A stretch of DNA of 9,193 bases from Acidobacteriota bacterium. Its GTDB lineage: Bacteria > Acidobacteriota > Terriglobia > Acidiferrales > UBA7541. A program made the position numbers and the translations under genes. Below the pieces are notes generated by a model. The model saw only the letters and a list, made by a program, of their open reading frames with translations, was not told where the DNA came from and did no database searches. The stretch covers positions 1 to 9,193 of the forward strand of contig PMOV01000242.1 in the NCBI GenBank assembly GCA_003161195.1, written 5' to 3'. Below, in pieces: positions 1 to 5,560 of this stretch; the stretch's first letter is position 1, and every line of letters begins with the position of its first letter.

Positions 1-299
1 GAGAGGTCGTTGCCGTCGACCAGCACGGTGCCTTCGGACGCTTTAGCCAAGCCGCCGATAACGTACAAAAGCGAAGATTTGCCGCAGCCGGAAGGGCCCA
101 TAACGGCGACGGATTCGCCCGGCTGGACCTCAAAATCCACGCCGCGGAGCGCCGGGACTTCGACCTTGCCGGCGCGGTAACGCTTCCAGAGTTTTACCGT
201 TTTAAGTATGGGCTCCACGCCTTTTTTTGCCGGCCCCTTGTCCCGTAATTGGTCGTCCAGCGTCAGACGAATCGTGGTATTTCGTAGTGTATCTGCCAT
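1..299 (-). CDS. ABC transporter ATP-binding protein, LolD/MacB type (N-terminal part, cut by window edge)
   Basis: This is the first 99 codons of an ABC ATPase; the rest lies beyond position 1. Translation shows a Walker A motif, GPSGCGKSS, at residues 68-76, preceded by PALRGVDFEVQPGESVAVM and followed by LLYVIGGL and a GTVLVDGNDL strand, typical of the ATPases that serve FtsX/MacB/LolCE-type permeases. The ABC domain begins near residue 31, so about 30 charged residues precede it, longer than usual for LolD-like proteins. The ATG at 299 is the only reasonable start, because an in-frame TAG lies five codons upstream (312-314). It probably energises the permease encoded just upstream, at 412-1512. 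The signature motif, Walker B and H-loop are outside the window, so the subfamily is inferred from the N-terminal half only. Confidence 0.9.
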   Translation of the reverse strand, partial: MADTLRNTTIRLTLDDQLRDKGPAKKGVEPILKTVKLWKRYRAGKVEVPALRGVDFEVQPGESVAVMGPSGCGKSSLLYVIGGLAKASEGTVLVDGNDL

Positions 300-411
300 T
301 TTCTTCGCTGCCTAGCCGGGCAATCCTTTTTGCGCGATGCGCGGCGCGCGTTGGGGTCTGCGGCGCGGGCATGCTGCGGGCACGACGTGAACGGCGAAGC
401 TGGCCATTGTA
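300..411 (-). other. 112-bp spacer between permease and ATPase genes
   Basis: The genes in this cassette otherwise overlap, but here 112 bp separate the permease stop from the ATPase ATG. The spacer holds a 31-codon ORF (ATG at 407-405, TAG at 314-312) in the same frame as the ATPase. Its product is Arg/Pro/Ala-rich and looks like random GC-rich coding. I see no terminator hairpin with a T run and no clear promoter. It may simply be a leader or intergenic drift. Confidence 0.4.
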
Positions 412-1512
412 CTAGTCATAGGAAAGGGCCTCTACCGCGTCTTTCCGGCTGGCCATCCAAGCCGGGTAGCTGGCGCCAAAAAGGGCGCCGACGAGGGCGA
501 TCAAGCCGGCGCGAGCGATCCACCCTGGGGTGATGAGGATGGAAAGCGTGGGAAAGCCGGCGAGGAACAAGGAGCGCACAAGGTAGCTGATGCCCACGCC
601 CGCGGCGATGCCGAAGAGGCACAAGACCGCGGATTCCGTGAGCACGGAGCGCACGATGAATTTTCTATCGGCACCGAGCGATTTCAGGACGCCGATATCG
701 CGCGTGCGTTCGAGAACCGTAGTGTACATAGTGAGAAAAATGACCAGGAGGCCGATGGCCACGGCGAGCGCGATCATGGCGTCGATGAAGGTGCGCAGGC
801 CGGGGATGTTGGTGGAAGTCATCAACGAGAGGAATTCTTTCAATGGGCGAACGGTGTAACCGGGAAGCAAATGACGCATTTCTTCGCTGACGTCTTCCGT
901 ATGTTCGGGGCGCGTGCACTTAAGCAGGAAGATGGAGGCCTTGTCGTGGGCGGCGACGAGATCCTGCAGCGTGGCTAGCGGGACGAATAGACGCGCCCCC
1001 TTGCCGTGTTCGATGATCCCTGCCACATGCCAATCGTGATTGAGCAGATTGTAGGTGTCGCCGACTTTAATGTTTTTGGACTTGGCGGCCCAATCGTCGA
1101 CCAGCAGGTCGTCGGGGCCCTGCATGTCATGGCCAGCGAGAAACACAAAGCCGCCGGATACGGCGTGGAAGGATTCCGTGTCGATGCCCCAGATGGTATC
1201 GACGCCGCCGGCGGTGCTGAATTGCAGCAAGGCGGGCGCCACGGCTTGCACGTATTTTAATTGTGCGAGCTTGTCGCCGATTTTAATGGGCATGGGCGAG
1301 CCGCTGAAATTCAGGAAGATGGACGCGGCGGGAGGCTGCAGGACGATGTCTGCGCCAATGCCTTCGATGCGCTTGGCGGTTTCAGAAAGCATGCCGGAGG
1401 TCAGGCCGACGATGAGGACGACCAGGGCGACTTCGACGCCTACCGCCAGGACGCTGATGAGCGTGCGCAGCGGGCGGTGGATAAGATTGCGGAGGATCAG
1501 TTCGGTCATCAT
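412..1512 (-). CDS. ABC transporter permease, FtsX/MacB/LolC-E type
   Basis: This is a 366-residue inner-membrane permease. One transmembrane helix lies near the N terminus (about residues 17-40). A large extracytoplasmic domain follows (about 41-243), of the MacB periplasmic-core type, and then three further helices (about 244-266, 290-315 and 331-353). Between helices 2 and 3 sits the cytoplasmic coupling segment ERTRDIGVLKSLGADRKFI (268-286), and the protein ends in the family-typical YPAWMASRKDAVEAL. The start is the first ATG of an ATGATG pair; its ATGA overlaps the TGA of the upstream lipoprotein gene, and an AGGA sits about 9 bases upstream. With only four helices and one permease gene visible, it probably works as a homodimer with the downstream ATPase. 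The substrate cannot be read from sequence: lipoproteins (Lol-like) or export/efflux (MacB- or DevC-like) are the main alternatives. Confidence 0.92.
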   Translation of the reverse strand: MMTELILRNLIHRPLRTLISVLAVGVEVALVVLIVGLTSGMLSETAKRIEGIGADIVLQPPAASIFLNFSGSPMPIKIGDKLAQLKYVQAVAPALLQFSTAGGVDTIWGIDTESFHAVSGGFVFLAGHDMQGPDDLLVDDWAAKSKNIKVGDTYNLLNHDWHVAGIIEHGKGARLFVPLATLQDLVAAHDKASIFLLKCTRPEHTEDVSEEMRHLLPGYTVRPLKEFLSLMTSTNIPGLRTFIDAMIALAVAIGLLVIFLTMYTTVLERTRDIGVLKSLGADRKFIVRSVLTESAVLCLFGIAAGVGISYLVRSLFLAGFPTLSILITPGWIARAGLIALVGALFGASYPAWMASRKDAVEALSYD

Positions 1513-2459
1513 GGCTGATGATCCTGCGCGGGGGCGGGCGCCACGGATTTTTGTGCATCGTCGCCCACGTGAACTAGCTCTGAGCCGGGAGGTTGATCCA
1601 ACTGGAAACGCGCTGCGGGAATCTCGTCGTTTAGCGTAATTTTCGTTACCTGGAGGTCCAGGCGGTAATCGTCATGGGGGCGGTCGATGACGATGGTGTG
1701 GGCGAAGAGCGAGGTGGCATCGGCTGCCGTCGCCGCGGCGGTGTTAGCACTGGGCGCCGATGAATCGACCTGACGCCAGTCCGAGAGATGGATATCCGCG
1801 CTGAGCAAGCCCTTGGAAGAAAATTCCTCGATGCGCGCAACCTCGAGCTCGGCGCGATCAAACCAGATTTTGCGCAGGATTTCCGTGCGGTAGCCGCCGC
1901 GCAGCACCGTCAACACGTAGTAGCGGCCGCTGTCATCGTTATATTCCTCGAAGAGCACTTCTTCTCCACTGCGAATTTCGGGCCAGAGAAAAGCTTCCAG
2001 TAAATGCTCGGGCCGGAGATTCTCGATCGGCTTGTCGCTCGTGTGCGTCGTGGCCACGGTGCCGACCAGGAATTTGTTTTTGGACGGAATCCAAACGCGG
2101 AACGTGTCGCCATCGCTGGCCATATCGAACACTGTTTTGCCGATCACCGGCGCCTGTCCAATAACGCGAATGCTGGCCGGGCGCGCAACCAGCAGGAAAG
2201 CTTTTACTTCGTGGTATTCCTGGATCACACCGCTGTATTTCGAGCCTGCCGTGGGCTTTAGCTCCACGGTGGCATTCAGCGAGCGAACGCCGCGAGCCAC
2301 GGCATTATAGCGCTTGATCAACTCTTCGCGCGTAGCATCTTTGGCAATTGGGCGCGCGGTGCCCTGCGTCACGGTGGTTTTGGTGATAACGTGACCGCAG
2401 CCGCCAGAAATGGCCGCCACTGCCGCCGTCACCATGCATGTAACGAAGCGTAAACGCAA
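1509..2459 (-). CDS. Predicted outer-membrane lipoprotein, possibly LolA/LolB-like fold
   Basis: This is a 316-residue predicted lipoprotein. The N terminus MRLRFVTCMVTAAVAAISGGC has positive residues, a short hydrophobic stretch and a candidate lipidated Cys21. The lipobox is imperfect (Ser at -3 and Gly at -2 and -1). Residues 43-290 alternate polar and hydrophobic residues as expected for beta strands (LNATVELKPT, ASIRVIGQAP, TFRVWIPSKNKFLVGT), resembling the unclosed barrel of LolA/LolB and DUF4292-type proteins; this fold call is an inference. A low-complexity Ser/Ala/Thr stretch (about 233-249) and an Ala/Pro tail look disordered. I chose the TTG start at 2459 because it gives a proper charged signal peptide and follows AAGGGCGGAA; the ATG at 2435 would remove all the positive charge. 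The stop overlaps the permease start by 4 bp, so the two products are likely made together and act in one envelope system. Confidence 0.8.
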   Translation of the reverse strand: MRLRFVTCMVTAAVAAISGGCGHVITKTTVTQGTARPIAKDATREELIKRYNAVARGVRSLNATVELKPTAGSKYSGVIQEYHEVKAFLLVARPASIRVIGQAPVIGKTVFDMASDGDTFRVWIPSKNKFLVGTVATTHTSDKPIENLRPEHLLEAFLWPEIRSGEEVLFEEYNDDSGRYYVLTVLRGGYRTEILRKIWFDRAELEVARIEEFSSKGLLSADIHLSDWRQVDSSAPSANTAAATAADATSLFAHTIVIDRPHDDYRLDLQVTKITLNDEIPAARFQLDQPPGSELVHVGDDAQKSVAPAPAQDHQP

Positions 2460-2556
2460 ACTTTCCGCCCTTATGACTCTATGAAGTGCAATTCACGCGC
2501 CATGAGCCATGCAAATGACTAGTCCCCTAAAAGCGCGCCCCGACCGGCCATTGGCA
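2460..2556 (-). other. 97-bp gap between the mltG cluster and the lipoprotein-ABC cassette
   Basis: This is one of the few real intergenic gaps, so a promoter for the lipoprotein-permease-ATPase cassette may lie here, but I find no convincing -35/-10 pair. An 8-bp palindrome, GACTAGTC, sits at 2517-2524. A weak inverted repeat (CCGGCC at 2544-2549, GGCCGG at 2564-2569) spans the preceding stop codon but has no adjacent T run, so I do not call a terminator. Confidence 0.35.
2463..2472 (-). promoter_or_regulatory. Ribosome binding region supporting the TTG start of the lipoprotein gene
   Basis: On the minus strand this reads AAGGGCGGAA, three bases before TTG at 2459 (AAGGG is 8 bases from the start). 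The identical ten bases precede the ATG of the gene at 3740, which supports their use as a ribosome binding site and hence the TTG start. Confidence 0.45.
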
Positions 2557-3159
2557 CTATTGCGGCCGGGAAATATATACATCGAAAGGCTGCAGCGCGG
2601 GCCGCACACGGCGGATCACCTCGCTGCTCCACAGCGTGTCGCTTAGAAGCGTAAGCCAGCCATCGTTGGGCTCGCAGATGCCGCAAAAATTGTAACGCGC
2701 ATACGCGCCTTGATAGGCGTCCAGCCCGCGCTTCGAGAGGTCGCCCTCGAGCTCCGGGTCGGGTGCTTGCGCGCTCAAACCCACGCGCAGGCCAAAGGTT
2801 TCGGCCGCAAAACGCGCGAACAGTTCCCGCAGTTGGTCGGCGGGCGGCTGGGAGACGACCAGACAGCGCGCGGCGGCTTCGCGGGTTGGAATGTCGTGCA
2901 GGGCGCAAAACTCGGCCACGCGGTCGAGGTGGCTGAAAAAATCGAGTACGTACGGTTCGCTGGCGGTGAGCGCCGGGACAATCGCCGACCACATCTCCGC
3001 GCCGTCTGGACCGGTCACCGGCTCGCGGTCTTCGGTGCCGATTAGTTCCAGACCGACGGCCTTTATGCCCGGACCGAGGTCCAGCGCCTGGACCTCCAGG
3101 GAGTACGGCGGCAATTCCAACGCGCCGCCGGCGGGGACGGTTGCGCCATTGGTACTCAT
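2557..3159 (-). CDS. Conserved-looking hypothetical protein, 200 aa, coupled to the mltG cluster
   Basis: I do not recognise this family. The 200-residue product has no signal peptide or membrane segment and is probably cytoplasmic. It has a Gly/Pro-rich N terminus, a central helical part (about residues 73-125) and a C-terminal region with a CxxC pair in FCGIC (Cys159 and Cys162) plus Cys85 and Cys99. The CxxC could bind metal or be redox-active, but its context does not match a zinc ribbon or thioredoxin motif. I start it at the ATG at 3159 rather than the GTG at 3174: the ATG overlaps the previous gene's TGA as ATGA and has GGGAG eight bases upstream. It is the last gene of the ruvX-mltG run; a 97-bp gap follows. 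A longer ORF over the same bases (2519-3220) in another frame is Arg/Pro-rich and looks like a shadow. Confidence 0.75.
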   Translation of the reverse strand: MSTNGATVPAGGALELPPYSLEVQALDLGPGIKAVGLELIGTEDREPVTGPDGAEMWSAIVPALTASEPYVLDFFSHLDRVAEFCALHDIPTREAAARCLVVSQPPADQLRELFARFAAETFGLRVGLSAQAPDPELEGDLSKRGLDAYQGAYARYNFCGICEPNDGWLTLLSDTLWSSEVIRRVRPALQPFDVYISRPQ

Positions 3160-3740
3160 TCTTCGGACTCCCACTGCGGAAACTTCTTCTGAAATTCCGC
3201 GGACTGCTTGCGGACGTCAAGCCAGTCGAAGAAAGCGTCCGGCGTTTCCAGCCAGATGCGGAACCAGTCGCTCATTTCGTCTTTCTCGGCGCGCTTTTGC
3301 GCGTCGACCTTTTTGTTGCGGGCGATCATCTCCACGCGGCGCTTGCCCAGCCGTGCAATATTCAGGACGCGCTCGACCGCGGCTCGTTCGCCGTGCGTCC
3401 GAAAGCGGCGCATCAGTTCATCGAGGCGCATAAGAGTGACTTCGGCGTCCTGCAGCGATTTAAAGTGCAGAAGATCCTCGAACTCTTCTTCGTACTGATC
3501 CTCGGCTTCTTCTTGCATGTTCAGCTGCAGCTTGAAGCCAGCCGCTTGCAAGACGTCGGCGATGTATTCGGAGCTGGTTTTGCCCGCTTCGCCGTGCAGC
3601 GCCATAAGGCGGCGGCGCAGTTGATCGATTTCCGCCGGGGTCCAGCTGGCGGTCTTGATCTCACGGGCCGCGGCGAGGATCAGCTCTTTTTTAGAGTGCT
3701 CTTTATGGGTATGTTCGTTGGCGTTCAAAGGTTCGCTCAT
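3156..3740 (-). CDS. Hypothetical protein, 194 aa, highly charged and helical, coupled to mltG
   Basis: I cannot assign a family. The 194-residue product is hydrophilic, with no signal peptide or membrane span. It has a His/Lys-rich N terminus (residues 10-19), a likely helical segment (30-70), a very acidic stretch (77-90), long basic/acidic helices that could form a coiled coil (95-155), and a Trp/Phe-rich C terminus (W159, W163, F170, F171, W173, W190) that looks like a docking surface. Its ATG overlaps the mltG stop as ATGA and follows AAGGGCGGAA, while its own TGA overlaps the next start, so mltG and the two unknown genes are probably translated as a coupled set. A cytoplasmic adaptor role is possible but is a guess. 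Confidence 0.78.
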   Translation of the reverse strand: MSEPLNANEHTHKEHSKKELILAAAREIKTASWTPAEIDQLRRRLMALHGEAGKTSSEYIADVLQAAGFKLQLNMQEEAEDQYEEEFEDLLHFKSLQDAEVTLMRLDELMRRFRTHGERAAVERVLNIARLGKRRVEMIARNKKVDAQKRAEKDEMSDWFRIWLETPDAFFDWLDVRKQSAEFQKKFPQWESEE

Positions 3741-4879
3741 CGACTTCCGCCCTTGCGGTGTGCGGCTGCGGCGTTGGCCACTTGGGCCGGAGGTGGTTCG
3801 TTCTCCGGGCCACCTTCGAGCAGGCGACGATATTTCAACACGTTCCGGTTGTGTTCGGCTAAGGTTCCTGCAAAAAAATGGCCGCCGCGGGTATTGGCTA
3901 CAAAATAGAGATAATCGGTTTTCGCGGGTTGCAGCGCCGCACGGAGCGCCGCTTCACCGGGATTGGCAATCGGGCCCGGAGGCAAACCGGCGTGTTCGTA
4001 CGTGTTGTACGGAGAATCGAATTTCAGGTCTTTACCGGTAAGCGCGCCGCGATATTTGTGTTCGCGTTCCATAGCGTAGACTACCGTGGGATCGCACTGG
4101 AGAGCCATACCGCGCTGCAGTCGGTTGGTGAATGTCCCGGCGACCAAAGGACGCTCCTCCGTGCGCGGAGTCTCGCGTTCCACCAGAGAAGCTAGCGTGA
4201 CCACGGCCAGAACTGGCCGCGGACCCGCGGCCACACCCGGGGCGGCTTTTTGTGGCGTGGCTGCGGATGGCGTGCCGCCGACAGACCCCGCGGGGGCGGT
4301 GGCCAAATTCGCTGCTGTCCATTCCTCCTTGAACTTGCGCACCATTTCGGCGGTCAGCTCGGTGGCGACGGGATGCCGCGACAAATGATAGGTGGCCGGA
4401 AACAGAAATCCCTCCAGCGTGGGAGCGTTGGACGCGATATCGTGAACCAAAGAAGGATTCTTGGCTGCGGCCAGAAACTGTTCGGCGGACATCAGCCCGG
4501 CCTTTTCGAGCGCGGCCGCAATGTCGAACATGGTGTCGCCTTCCTTCACCGTGAAGGGCTGCTCATAGACGTCGCCCTTGGCCAGTTTCCAAAACACATC
4601 GCGCGCGCTTACAGCATGATCGAAAAAATATTCTCCGGCTTGCACGGGGTGCGTACTTTTCCGGCGGGCATATAGTTCAAACGCCATGGCGTTGCGGATG
4701 ACGCCGTTGCCTTGCAGCAGGCGCCCCACGCTGCGGCTGGAGGCTCCGTGTGGCACGTCGACAAACACGCCTTCGCTCCCGAATCCGCGATAAGGCTGCG
4801 TAAGGCCGTACCACAGCCAGCCCGCAGCGGCCGCCGCAACGAGCACCAGCAACGCAAATAATCGCAACAGAAATTTCAA
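3737..4879 (-). CDS. mltG: Endolytic peptidoglycan transglycosylase MltG (YceG family)
   Basis: MltG cleaves nascent glycan strands from within and helps to terminate peptidoglycan polymerisation at the inner membrane. The 380-residue protein has one N-terminal transmembrane anchor (about residues 3-24), a LysM-like part (about 35-130) and the YceG catalytic domain. Visible family motifs are LEGFLFPATYHL (155-166), ASLVERET with the expected catalytic Glu234, SPYNTYEHAGLPPGPIANPG (289-308) and LYFVANTRGGHFFAGT (324-339). Length fits the family, except for an Ala/Pro/Gly-rich insert at about 192-222 just before the catalytic strand. The start is TTG at 4879, with GGAG five bases upstream; no ATG gives a membrane anchor in its place. 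The gene lies 41 bp after ruvX, a common pairing, and overlaps the following unknown gene by 4 bp. Confidence 0.96.
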   Translation of the reverse strand: MKFLLRLFALLVLVAAAAAGWLWYGLTQPYRGFGSEGVFVDVPHGASSRSVGRLLQGNGVIRNAMAFELYARRKSTHPVQAGEYFFDHAVSARDVFWKLAKGDVYEQPFTVKEGDTMFDIAAALEKAGLMSAEQFLAAAKNPSLVHDIASNAPTLEGFLFPATYHLSRHPVATELTAEMVRKFKEEWTAANLATAPAGSVGGTPSAATPQKAAPGVAAGPRPVLAVVTLASLVERETPRTEERPLVAGTFTNRLQRGMALQCDPTVVYAMEREHKYRGALTGKDLKFDSPYNTYEHAGLPPGPIANPGEAALRAALQPAKTDYLYFVANTRGGHFFAGTLAEHNRNVLKYRRLLEGGPENEPPPAQVANAAAAHRKGGSR

Positions 4880-4884
4880 CTTTG

Positions 4885-4888
4885 CTCC
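4885..4888 (-). promoter_or_regulatory. Shine-Dalgarno that fixes the TTG start of mltG
   Basis: The minus strand reads GTGGAGCAAAG immediately before TTG at 4879. GGAG with a 5-base spacer is a good ribosome binding site and supports the rare start codon, which also yields the complete membrane anchor. Confidence 0.6.
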
Positions 4889-4904
4889 ACAATTGCGCAG
4901 CCCG

Positions 4905-4929
4905 GGTTACTCAGCACAGGTTACTCAGC
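4905..4929. repeat. Short tandem duplication, 11-bp match at 14-bp period, at the end of ruvX
   Basis: GGTTACTCAGC occurs at 4905-4915 and again at 4919-4929. The right copy carries the ruvX TAA stop (minus strand), and the left copy repeats that TAA out of frame in the short gap before mltG. It looks like a small local slippage duplication. Confidence 0.75.
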
Positions 4930-5430
4930 CACGTCCGGCGGAGGCGTTTCCCGCACCGCTGCTTCGCTCGCGACCGCTTGCCCCTGACGGCGTTCCAGAT
5001 ATTCCTTCAAAATGACCGCTGCAGCCACAGCATCCACGCTGGCACGACCCAAATCCTTCGCCGCTGCTCTGGCGTGGCCCGCAGGCGGCTTCATGACGCG
5101 GCCCTGCGATTCCTCAAGCCACCGCTCCGCCTCCCAACTCGTTAGCCGCTCGTCCACCATCTCAACGGGCACGCCGACTTGCTTTCGCACCCGGTGTGCA
5201 AAGCTTTCCGCTTCCTCGGCCATTTCGCCGCGTGTGCCGTCGAGCCGCAATGGTAGGCCGACGACGATTTGCTTGACGCCATGTTCCCGCGCCAATTCGC
5301 GCAACCGGCGCATGTCCTCATTGCGATTGATGCGTTGCATGGTGCACAGCGGTCGAGCCAAACCGACGGACGAATCCGCCAACGCTATTCCGATGCGCGC
5401 ACGCCCATAATCGAGGGCCAGAATATGCAT
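4921..5430 (-). CDS. ruvX: RuvX/YqgF RNase H-fold nuclease (putative Holliday junction resolvase, pre-16S rRNA processing)
   Basis: RuvX/YqgF is an RNase H-like nuclease linked to 16S rRNA 5' maturation and proposed as a Holliday junction resolvase. The protein shows LALDYGRARIGIALAD (catalytic Asp7), VVGLPLRLDG (57-65), VDERLTSWEAE (Glu94) and SVDAVAAAVIL (Asp133), so all three expected acidic residues are present. At 169 residues it is longer than the usual 135-150: there is extra sequence around 105-128 before the last motif and an Ala/Pro-rich tail. I start it at the ATG at 5430, which puts the first beta strand at the N terminus. The alternative GTG at 5469 would add 13 unconserved residues and would sit about where transcription from the TATAAT box at 5476-5481 is expected to begin. 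The gene leads the mltG run. Confidence 0.94.
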   Translation of the reverse strand: MHILALDYGRARIGIALADSSVGLARPLCTMQRINRNEDMRRLRELAREHGVKQIVVGLPLRLDGTRGEMAEEAESFAHRVRKQVGVPVEMVDERLTSWEAERWLEESQGRVMKPPAGHARAAAKDLGRASVDAVAAAVILKEYLERRQGQAVASEAAVRETPPPDVAE

Positions 5431-5475
5431 AGGCACACACTCAGATTGTGCGGGGGAGGAATTAGTCACACTACT

Positions 5476-5481
5476 ATTATA
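5476..5481 (-). promoter_or_regulatory. Candidate -10 box (TATAAT) upstream of ruvX-mltG cluster
   Basis: The minus strand reads CCCGCTATAATAGTAG in the 130-bp gap between the peptidase stop and the ruvX ATG. The hexamer is a perfect sigma-70 -10 box, but no good -35 hexamer lies 16-18 bases upstream. Transcription would begin near 5469, giving a leader of about 40 bases to the ATG at 5430. Confidence 0.45.
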
Positions 5482-5560
5482 GCGGGTATTGACGGGCCCA
5501 TGCGTGCTGTATGTAGTCGCGATTTGCAGCGTAAGACTTGTGCTACGCCGCGCCGCCGGG

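Noticed and set aside
1055..1639. 194-residue plus-strand ORF
   Set aside because: Antisense to the permease and lipoprotein genes, Ser/Arg/Met-rich; no support.
2544..2569. Inverted repeat CCGGCC/GGCCGG as a terminator after the 200-aa gene
   Set aside because: A 6-bp stem with a 14-base loop spanning the stop codon and no adjacent T run; not a credible intrinsic terminator.
2519..3220. 233-residue minus-strand ORF over the 200-aa gene in another frame
   Set aside because: It is longer, but its product is extremely Arg/Pro-rich and starts inside the upstream gene. The 200-aa frame has balanced composition, a good Shine-Dalgarno and an ATGA overlap.
3141..3908. 255-residue plus-strand ORF
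   Set aside because: Antisense to the 194-aa gene and the mltG end, where coupled ATGA overlaps support the minus strand. No ribosome binding site or domain is evident.
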